The notes under the pieces were generated by a model, which did no database searches, had not been told where the DNA came from, and saw only the letters and a list, made by a program, of their open reading frames with translations. Shown in pieces: positions 1 to 5,250 of a stretch of 6,767 nt of DNA. This DNA comes from Lachnospiraceae bacterium UBA3821 (lineage in GTDB: Bacteria; Bacillota; Clostridia; Lachnospirales; Lachnospiraceae): the NCBI GenBank assembly GCA_002368865.1, contig DFDT01000082.1, positions 1 to 6,767 of the forward strand, written 5' to 3'. Within the stretch, counting starts at the first letter, position 1, and every line of letters begins with the position of its first letter. The position numbers and the translations under genes were made by a program.

Positions 1-5
1 CATGC

Positions 6-32
6 TTGACATTTAACAGTTTTTTTCATAAT
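6..32 (+). promoter_or_regulatory. possible sigma-A promoter upstream of the structured leader
   Basis: An exact TTGACA lies at 6-11 and CATAAT (5 of 6 to TATAAT) at 27-32. The 15-bp spacer is shorter than the ideal 17. A transcript from here would start near position 39-41, which is where the 14-bp stem 41-54/100-113 begins. Seen by eye only; in AT-rich DNA such matches arise by chance. Confidence 0.3.
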
Positions 33-171
33 GTATTAGCAGAAACCATCTGTGGGTACTCCTTTGAGTTTTGGTTTAGTCGCTAATACTCTACAGGAAC
101 ACAGGTGGTTTTTCAATTGTAAATTTACATCAGAGGGCTGGTATAGTACCCACCATCATGCCAGAAGCCTC
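33..171 (+). other. candidate structured leader or small RNA with competing stems
   Basis: No open reading frame of note occupies this stretch, but it holds several inverted repeats. Hairpin A pairs GTATTAGC (33-40) with GCTAATAC (82-89), then AAACCA (43-48) with TGGTTT (72-77), then ACTC (58-61) with GAGT (66-69). A competing stem pairs 41-54 with 100-113 (14 pairs, 2 of them G-T) and runs into T5 at 109-113, as an intrinsic terminator might. Hairpin B pairs GAGG (133-136) with CCTC (168-171) and CTGGTAT (138-144) with ATGCCAG (158-164). The loop of B contains AGTACCCAC (145-153), the exact complement of GTGGGTACT (52-60). Mutually exclusive pairings suggest an attenuator-like RNA or a DNA-level recombination or binding site. 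I do not recognise a known RNA family: the T-box consensus, tRNA arms and tmRNA ends are absent. Strand and function are inferred. Confidence 0.35.
118..129. promoter_or_regulatory. perfect 12-bp palindrome, possible operator
   Basis: TGTAAATTTACA reads identically on both strands. TGTAAA/TTTACA half-sites are common in binding sites of dimeric bacterial repressors, but no particular regulator can be named. It lies between the two hairpins of the leader and about 60 bp upstream of the first TTGACA box of the ATPase gene. Confidence 0.3.
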
Positions 172-187
172 AAAAATATTGGACTTT

Positions 188-217
188 TTGACAAAATCTC
201 ATCTTTTTCAATGTAAT
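188..217 (+). promoter_or_regulatory. promoter candidate P1 for the ATPase gene
   Basis: TTGACA at 188-193 is followed after 18 bp by TGTAAT at 212-217 (5 of 6 to TATAAT). This is the best -35/-10 pair of the three boxes. The predicted transcript would start near 224, about 93 nt ahead of the preferred TTG start at 317. Confidence 0.45.
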
Positions 218-219
218 TT

Positions 220-247
220 TTGACAAATCGAACCGGTTTTCTATTGT
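220..247 (+). promoter_or_regulatory. promoter candidate P2 with an internal AACCGGTT palindrome
   Basis: TTGACA at 220-225 and TATTGT at 242-247 (4 of 6) are separated by 16 bp. The spacer contains the 8-bp palindrome AACCGGTT (231-238), placed where a repressor would block RNA polymerase. Both the promoter and the operator reading are inferred from position and sequence only. Confidence 0.35.
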
Positions 248-251
248 ATTT

Positions 252-282
252 TTGACATATGCGATGTATCATTGTTTATACA
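252..282 (+). promoter_or_regulatory. promoter candidate P3 for the ATPase gene
   Basis: The third TTGACA (252-257) is followed by a weak -10 region: TTTATA at 275-280 with a 17-bp spacer, or TATACA at 277-282 with 19 bp. The start site would be near 287-290, just ahead of the GGAGG at 304-308. That fits translation from TTG 317 and would leave the earlier TTG at 272 untranscribed. Confidence 0.3.
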
Positions 283-303
283 AACACCTATACCGGAGCA
301 ATT

Positions 304-308
304 GGAGG
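304..308 (+). promoter_or_regulatory. Shine-Dalgarno site that sets a TTG start
   Basis: GGAGG ends 8 nt before the TTG at 317. The earlier in-frame TTG at 272 has no purine-rich stretch in front of it. No in-frame ATG lies between the upstream stop (221-223) and the conserved N-terminal region, so the site decides the start. Confidence 0.65.
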
Positions 309-316
309 AATCAGCC

Positions 317-1663
317 TTGGAACTAAAAAGAAAAATCAGCACCAGAATAGAAGAATGGTATCGTAAAAATAAAAATGCTCTGTTAATAAAAGGAGCAAGG
401 CAGGTTGGAAAAACCCATATCATCAGAACAACACTCAATGAATTGAAGTGTCATTATATCGAGTTTAATTTAATTGAACAACCGGAGGTCATCGATATAC
501 TCAGCAATTATCACTCCCTGGACGAATTGGTCATGGGATTGTCCACTTTGACAAAACAGCCTTTCATCAAGGGTGAGACAGTGATCTTTTTTGATGAAAT
601 CCAAAAATATAAGGAAATGGTTACAAAAATTAAATTTCTTGTGGATGAAGGCAGCTTTCGCTATATTTTAAGCGGATCTTTGCTTGGTGTCGAGATTACG
701 AATCTCAGCTCTGCTCCGGTTGGATATTTGACCACATACGACATGTATCCTTTGGATTTTGAAGAATTTCTCCAGATTACAAATATAACTGGCGATATCC
801 TGAACCATCTGAAGGAATGTTTTGCCCACAGACAGCCTGTCATGGATGTGATCCATCAAAAGGTTCTTTCCTTATTTACCCAATATTTGGTGGTCGGCGG
901 GATGCCGGAAGCAGTCAGCACTTTCGCTTCATCATACAATGTGAATGACATCATTTCCATACATCGGGACATTGTCAGCCTCTATAATCTGGACTTCACC
1001 CAGTACGAAACGGCTGATAAAAAACTTCAGATTGCCAACATTTATAATATTGTTCCCGCAGAACTTCTCAAACAAAATCGTAGATTTATTGTTTCAGACC
1101 TCAAGAAAGGACTTCATTTTGAACGGATTGAAAATTCCTTTTTGTGGTTGAAGAATGCCGGTGTCGTCATTCCGGTATATAACGCTACTGAGCCGCGCAT
1201 ACCGCTCAAGCTGAATGAAAAACAAAGCCTATTCAAATTGTATCTGTCGGATGTAGGAATGCTCACTTCCATCTACGGAATGAGTACCAAGACAATGCTC
1301 CTGAACAAAGACAAAAATTTAAATGGCGGCGGACTTTATGAAAATGTTGTTGCAACCGAACTGATCAGTAAAGGCTTTGACCTATACTACTATAATTCAA
1401 AACGGCATGGTGAATTGGATTTTGTAATCGAATACCAAGGCTCTCTCATGCCAATTGAAGTAAAAAGCGGAAAAGATTACACGGCTCACTCGGCTTTAAA
1501 CAGCTGTGTCAATAACCCGGAATACAATGTCAAAGAAGCCTTTGTCTTTGCAGATTGTAATATTGAAAAACGTGGAAAAATAACATATCTGCCGATTTAC
1601 ATGATCAGTTTTATGAATAACGACATTATCGGAAATTATATCATTGATAAAATTGAATTTTAA
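317..1663 (+). CDS. AAA-type ATPase with C-terminal DUF4143 (PD-(D/E)XK-like) domain
   Basis: Cytoplasmic P-loop ATPase of the AAA_14/DUF4143 family; the cellular role is unknown. From TTG 317 it has 448 residues, normal for the family. The N-terminus (MELKRKI, the TTG read as Met) matches the usual family opening. Walker A GARQVGKT is at 26-33, Walker B VIFFDEIQ at 89-96, and a sensor-like ILSGS at 117-121. The C-terminal domain carries the acidic/lysine pattern of PD-(D/E)XK nuclease folds: E342 in LYENVV, D368 in GELDF, and E381 with K383 in IEVKSG. Whether it cuts DNA is not shown; many relatives are simply called ATP-binding proteins. An upstream in-frame TTG at 272 would add 15 residues but lacks a ribosome binding site. 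The gene is AT-rich compared with the operon it faces, is convergent to hemZ, and stands alone behind its own putative promoters. That fits horizontal acquisition. The coding frame is intact. Confidence 0.88.
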   Translation: MELKRKISTRIEEWYRKNKNALLIKGARQVGKTHIIRTTLNELKCHYIEFNLIEQPEVIDILSNYHSLDELVMGLSTLTKQPFIKGETVIFFDEIQKYKEMVTKIKFLVDEGSFRYILSGSLLGVEITNLSSAPVGYLTTYDMYPLDFEEFLQITNITGDILNHLKECFAHRQPVMDVIHQKVLSLFTQYLVVGGMPEAVSTFASSYNVNDIISIHRDIVSLYNLDFTQYETADKKLQIANIYNIVPAELLKQNRRFIVSDLKKGLHFERIENSFLWLKNAGVVIPVYNATEPRIPLKLNEKQSLFKLYLSDVGMLTSIYGMSTKTMLLNKDKNLNGGGLYENVVATELISKGFDLYYYNSKRHGELDFVIEYQGSLMPIEVKSGKDYTAHSALNSCVNNPEYNVKEAFVFADCNIEKRGKITYLPIYMISFMNNDIIGNYIIDKIEF

Positions 1664-1681
1664 ATATTCCTATTCCTCATC

Positions 1682-1711
1682 TGAAAAGAGCCGATTTTCC
1701 GGCTCTTTTCA
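1682..1711. terminator. bidirectional intrinsic terminator between convergent genes
   Basis: TGAAAAGAGCCG (1682-1693) and CGGCTCTTTTCA (1700-1711) form a perfect 12-bp stem around a 6-nt loop. The arms end in A4 and T4, so the transcript of either strand has a GC-rich hairpin core followed by U residues. It begins 18 nt after the ATPase stop codon and lies 23 nt beyond the hemZ stop, so it can end both transcription units. Confidence 0.9.
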
Positions 1712-1721
1712 CAATTCATTG

Positions 1722-1754
1722 CTCCGCAAACAACTTATACCTCCGCAAACAGCT
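1722..1754. repeat. short direct repeat across the hemZ stop codon
   Basis: CTCCGCAAACAACT (1722-1735) and CTCCGCAAACAGCT (1741-1754) match at 13 of 14 bases with a 19-bp offset. The right copy encodes ELFAE near the HemZ C-terminus; the left copy overlaps the end of the stop codon and runs beyond it in another frame. It looks like a small tandem duplication by slippage. Confidence 0.7.
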
Positions 1755-3234
1755 CTCTCTTCCGCTCAATCATCTCATCGATCTTCTCGATATAGAGCGC
1801 CACATCCTTCACGTTGTCGCAGCGCTCGATCCGTCCGTCCGGCCACACTCTCTTGGTGATGCTGCCGGCGCCGAGCGCCACAATGGTCTGCTTTTCCTCC
1901 ATGATCAGGATATTGTAAAGCCCGTATTTTCCGGGCTTGGCATAGCCCACGTTCTCAAAATTGCCCGACATGTTCTTTTGGCGATACAGATAATAGGGCG
2001 CCATGCCAAGACGTTTCGCGCCCTCCCCGGCGATCCGCATGGTTTCGTCGGTGTTGTTGAGCGTAGCGATGCCGTTTTCCTGAATCCACTTGCTCAGATG
2101 GGAAGCCCGCTTGATAGCCAAAGAATGCACGGTAAGGGAATCCGGTGAAAGCGCCACGATCTCGTCAATGGTGCGCTGCACATCCGGCTCCAGCTCTCCG
2201 GGCAGCCCTAAGATGATGTCCATATTGATATTGTCAAAGCCCACTTCCCTCGCCAGTTTATAGGCTGCAAGCACCTGCTCTACGCTGGCCTTCCTGCCGA
2301 TGATGTCCAGGGTCTCCTGCTTCATGGTCTGTGGATTCACGGAGATACGGCTGACGCCCTGTCTGTACAGCACTTCCAGCTTCTCGCGGGTGATGCTGTC
2401 CGCCCGTCCAGCCTCCACGGTAAACTCCTTCACGGTACGGAAATCAAAGTGCTCTTTCACCGCCGTGATCAGTCTGTCCAACTGCGCCGGCTCCAGCGTG
2501 GTAGGCGTGCCCCCGCCGATATAGATGCTGTCCACCACTTTATCCGCAAGCTGCCCCGCCACAAAATCCATTTCTTTGATCAGGCAGTCCAGGTAGGCTT
2601 CCACCTGTTTCCTGTGCGCCGCGATCGGATAGGAAGTAAAAGAACAATACAGGCAGGTGCTCGGGCAGAACGGAATCCCAATATAAAGGCTGTACCCGTC
2701 CTCATAATGTACGTCTTTCAAAATCTCCCGCTCCCGCTTTGCGATATCCAGACCAAGCGCCGCCTTCTCCTCACTCACTGAATAGATTCCGGTGAAAGTG
2801 TCCAGAATCTCTGCCTCACTGCAGCCCTGCTCCAGCATACCATAAGCGATCTTGGTGGGACGGATGCCGGTGAGGCTTCCCCAGGGAAGAGTCTTTCCTG
2901 TGTATTCACATAGCGTGCTATACAGGAATCGCTTGAAACCATGCTTGTAATCCAGCCCGTCCGGCACATAATTCCACGCATAAATCTTCTCCTGGGCATT
3001 CTCCCCGATCCGTACTTCCGCCCCGCCTTCCGCCAGCACAATATTCATATACAGTACTTCTTCCATGCGCTCCGTGTGCTCTCTGCAATCCGTCGCATCC
3101 TGATCAGCCTGTTTCCTGCGCTGCTCGGTGCTCTCCGGCGTCAGGATCGTCACATTCACTCCGGGATAGAACGCCCGCACCAGGGAATTCACGTCATATT
3201 CATAATTGGCTCTGTTCAACTCTATAATCAACAT
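1735..3234 (-). CDS. hemZ: HemZ-type radical SAM protein (annotated as coproporphyrinogen dehydrogenase)
   Basis: Radical SAM enzyme of the HemN/HemW/HemZ group, 499 residues from the ATG at 3234 (close to the roughly 500 of Bacillus HemZ). A HemZ-type N-terminal region (about 1-175) with LTGIRPTK at 121-128 precedes the radical SAM barrel. The 4Fe-4S cluster motif is C190-x3-C194-x2-C197 in GIPFCPSTCLYCSF. YIGGGTPT (238-245) is the SAM-binding glycine motif, followed by VNPQT (299-303) and NMDIILGLPGE (337-347). The C-terminal region has ENVGYAKPGKYG (427-438) and GAGS (455-458). HemN has a further Cys two residues after the third; here that position is Phe, as in HemW and HemZ. Actual oxidation of coproporphyrinogen III, or another role, cannot be decided from sequence. 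A GTG at 3243 would add three residues, but AAAAGGG at 3249-3243 is spaced 8 nt from the ATG and overlaps the GTG itself. Last gene of the run before the terminator. Confidence 0.92.
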   Translation of the reverse strand: MLIIELNRANYEYDVNSLVRAFYPGVNVTILTPESTEQRRKQADQDATDCREHTERMEEVLYMNIVLAEGGAEVRIGENAQEKIYAWNYVPDGLDYKHGFKRFLYSTLCEYTGKTLPWGSLTGIRPTKIAYGMLEQGCSEAEILDTFTGIYSVSEEKAALGLDIAKREREILKDVHYEDGYSLYIGIPFCPSTCLYCSFTSYPIAAHRKQVEAYLDCLIKEMDFVAGQLADKVVDSIYIGGGTPTTLEPAQLDRLITAVKEHFDFRTVKEFTVEAGRADSITREKLEVLYRQGVSRISVNPQTMKQETLDIIGRKASVEQVLAAYKLAREVGFDNINMDIILGLPGELEPDVQRTIDEIVALSPDSLTVHSLAIKRASHLSKWIQENGIATLNNTDETMRIAGEGAKRLGMAPYYLYRQKNMSGNFENVGYAKPGKYGLYNILIMEEKQTIVALGAGSITKRVWPDGRIERCDNVKDVALYIEKIDEMIERKRELFAEV

Positions 3235-3270
3235 CTGAAACACCCTTTTCTTAATACTTTTGCTTATTTC

Positions 3271-4548
3271 CTACGCTCTCGGCGTTTTCGTCAGATTCAT
3301 GAAAATATCCGGATCCAGCTTCTGCTGTCTCCGCAGCCAATATCCGGCGATCAAGGAGGACAACATGGTGGTCAGGATCAGCACGGTAAAAAACTCAACA
3401 CTGATGATCTGATAGGAATACGCCACCGTGGCCAGCACGATACCCGGCCCGCCTCTGGCGTTCATAGTGACCGCAAAATTCAGCTTTGTCCTGGCATTCA
3501 GATTGGTAAACTGCAAGAAGATCAGTGTACCCACCGCCTCCAATCCAAAGGCAATGACAAAAAAGATCAAAAACCGCACCAATGAAAAATCATGGATCAA
3601 GTTCAACTGAATCCCAACCAAAGCAAAGTAGATCGGCACAAAGAAGGAAAATGCAAAATTTCCTAGCGCCTCCATCCGCTTTTTTGGCTCGCTTTCCTTG
3701 GCATCCCCCACAAAAGATTTTACCAGATACCCCACCAGGAAAGCAGAATACATGATATTGATACCCGCCCGGTACAATCCCGCACACACGGCTAACAGCA
3801 CGATGAAGCTGAGGGAATAAAAGGTCACTGCTTTAAGCGGATACTCCTTTTTCTGTGCATGATCGGAGATCAGCTTCGCCACCACAAACAGTCCCAGCGT
3901 AAAGCCCACCACCAACAGCATATCCGACACCCGCAGCACGCCGGTCGATGCGATCCTGGTAGCCGCATTCAACAGAATCCACAGACACAAGTCCTGAAAA
4001 GTGGACACGGTCAGTACCGTGTTGGAAAATCTGGTATTCATAATCCCCATATCAAAAAAGATCTTGGAGATCACCGGAATCGAGGTGATCGCCACGCCGA
4101 TGGTGAAAACCAGTCCAAACGCGATCTCATTTTCCGCCTCCCCGATAAAAGCGGACCGGAACATCGAAATAAAGGGAATTGCCCCCAACATGGGAAGAAC
4201 CGTCGCTCCGGCAAACACACAGGCGATGGTCTTCGTATTCTCCCTGTCCACCTCCAGTTTCGTGTTGTAGCCGGACAGAAACATCAAAAAGATCAGCCCC
4301 AGCTGATAAAAAATATTCAGCACTTTTCCCTCCTGATCATAGGCCATGAAAATGCCTCCCATTACTTCCGGGAAAAAGTAATAGAGGAAAGTGCTGCCCA
4401 ATAAAATGCCTCCCGTGATTTCTCCCACCACGCGAGGCGCTTTGATCCATTCCATAAAAGTACCGACGCCAAAAGCAAACGCCAACAGAAGCGTCAGCGC
4501 GATCAGCGTCATAATGATCTCCGATTCTGAGAGTGTCTGTAAACTCAT
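3271..4548 (-). CDS. CPA2-family cation:proton antiporter (Kef-like membrane domain)
   Basis: Integral membrane protein of 425 residues with about 12-13 hydrophobic segments, of the Na+/H+ exchanger fold (CPA2, PF00999 type). The family opening RVVGEITGGILLG is at 39-51. The broken helix motif TSIPVISKIF lies at 155-164, and the conserved arginine region NARGGPGIVLA at 363-373. At the ion-binding position of the next helix it has STFQDL (182-187), so Q185-D186. Na+/H+ antiporters of CPA2 carry Asp-Asp here, while KefB/KefC-type K+ transporters carry Gln-Asp. This points to K+ rather than Na+, by inference. The soluble C-terminal RCK/KTN domain of KefB and KefC is missing: the protein ends about 20 residues after the last membrane segment. 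GAGGA at 4560-4556 sits 7 nt before the ATG. The gene starts 15 nt after the hydrolase stop and ends 36 nt before hemZ, so it is part of the operon. Confidence 0.9.
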   Translation of the reverse strand: MSLQTLSESEIIMTLIALTLLLAFAFGVGTFMEWIKAPRVVGEITGGILLGSTFLYYFFPEVMGGIFMAYDQEGKVLNIFYQLGLIFLMFLSGYNTKLEVDRENTKTIACVFAGATVLPMLGAIPFISMFRSAFIGEAENEIAFGLVFTIGVAITSIPVISKIFFDMGIMNTRFSNTVLTVSTFQDLCLWILLNAATRIASTGVLRVSDMLLVVGFTLGLFVVAKLISDHAQKKEYPLKAVTFYSLSFIVLLAVCAGLYRAGINIMYSAFLVGYLVKSFVGDAKESEPKKRMEALGNFAFSFFVPIYFALVGIQLNLIHDFSLVRFLIFFVIAFGLEAVGTLIFLQFTNLNARTKLNFAVTMNARGGPGIVLATVAYSYQIISVEFFTVLILTTMLSSLIAGYWLRRQQKLDPDIFMNLTKTPRA

Positions 4549-4563
4549 TTGGGTTTCCTCATT

Positions 4564-5226
4564 TTATCCGCAGAACGGATTATAGTTTTTCTCGTGTCCC
4601 ACCGTGGTGCTGTCCCCATGTCCCGGGTACAACTTGGTATCCTCCGGCAACACAAAGAGTTTATCTTTGATTGAGCGCACCAGTGTACTCATGCTGCCCG
4701 TGGGCAGATCCGTGCGCCCCACAGACTCCTGGAAAATGGTATCACCGCAGACACAAAAGCCCGCTTCCTCAAAGTAAAAGCAACAGCCACCCGCCGTATG
4801 TCCCGGCGTAGCAATGACTTTGCACTTGATTCCCGACACCTCAATCTCCTGTCCGTCCTTCACATAGACATCCGCCTCGATCTCGCAGGCTCTGCCCGAT
4901 TGTTCCGAGACATTGATCCTGGCATGGTTCAGCAATGTTTTCTCCGCATCCAGCGCATAGACCAGAACCGGCGCAAAACCATGATGCTCCGCCACCTCAT
5001 TGGCGGCCGCCTTCAGCCCTTCCACACCCCAGATATGATCAAAATGCCCATGGGTCAGCAGGATTGCTGCCGTGCGCAGACCGTTCTTCTTCAGATTGGC
5101 AAAAAGCTGCCTGCCATAATCCGCAGGATCGATGACAACACACTCCTCACTGCCCTCTCTATACACAAAATAGGTATTGGTGGAAACCGCGCCCAGCACG
5201 ATCCGTCCGATCTTCAACTCATTCAT
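4564..5226 (-). CDS. MBL-fold metallo-hydrolase, glyoxalase II-like
   Basis: Small cytosolic metallo-beta-lactamase-fold hydrolase of 220 residues. The metal ligands are all present: THGHFDH (58-64; H59, H61, D63, H64), H143 in PGHTAGG, D162 in CGDTIF, and H203 in PGHG. GRTDLP at 170-175 is typical of the short glyoxalase II-like subgroup found in most bacteria. The likely chemistry is thioester or related ester hydrolysis with a two-metal centre; the substrate is unknown. There is no C-terminal glutathione-binding domain as in classical glyoxalase II, so a role as true hydroxyacylglutathione hydrolase is unlikely. AAAGGA (5242-5237) precedes the ATG by 10 nt. It follows rel by 24 nt and precedes the antiporter by 15 nt, which fits co-transcription. 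In Clostridia this gene commonly accompanies rel and hemZ, though no functional link is established here. Confidence 0.92.
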   Translation of the reverse strand: MNELKIGRIVLGAVSTNTYFVYREGSEECVVIDPADYGRQLFANLKKNGLRTAAILLTHGHFDHIWGVEGLKAAANEVAEHHGFAPVLVYALDAEKTLLNHARINVSEQSGRACEIEADVYVKDGQEIEVSGIKCKVIATPGHTAGGCCFYFEEAGFCVCGDTIFQESVGRTDLPTGSMSTLVRSIKDKLFVLPEDTKLYPGHGDSTTVGHEKNYNPFCG

Positions 5227-5250
5227 ATGAAATCATTCCTTTATTTTTAC

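Larger units (their letters stand above)
185..280 (+). repeat. three degenerate 32-bp tandem units headed by TTTTTGACA
   Basis: TTTTTGACA occurs at 185-193, 217-225 and 249-257, exactly 32 bp apart each time. The similarity extends a little beyond the 9-mer: units 1 and 2 both continue as TTTTTGACAAA, and the second and third boxes are preceded by AATGTAA and TATTGTA. The rest of each unit has diverged. A 32-bp step is about three helical turns, so the boxes lie on one face of the DNA. They may be tandem -35 elements, binding sites for one protein, or remnants of a tandem duplication. Confidence 0.6.

Noticed and set aside
33..171. T-box, tRNA, tmRNA end, IS200/IS605 end or integron attC site
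   Set aside because: The T-box core AGGGTGGNACCGCG, tRNA arms and attC core sites are not present, and no transposase fragment is next to the repeats, so none of these names is supported.
185..280. CRISPR array
   Set aside because: The repeated part is only about 9-11 bases with degenerate flanks, and there are no cas genes; the 32-bp period alone is not enough.
272..316. N-terminal extension of the ATPase from TTG 272
   Set aside because: No Shine-Dalgarno site, overlaps the putative P3 promoter, and the extra residues precede the usual family start.
317..1663. Insertion sequence or transposase
   Set aside because: The protein is an ATPase/DUF4143 type, and I saw no terminal inverted repeats or target duplications flanking it.
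2941..3585. 214-codon plus-strand open frame over the hemZ/antiporter junction
   Set aside because: Antisense shadow of two conserved genes, no motifs, no ribosome binding site that stands out.
3859..4404. 181-codon plus-strand open frame inside the antiporter gene
   Set aside because: Composition dominated by His, Gln, Arg and Lys, as expected from the complement of a hydrophobic membrane protein gene.
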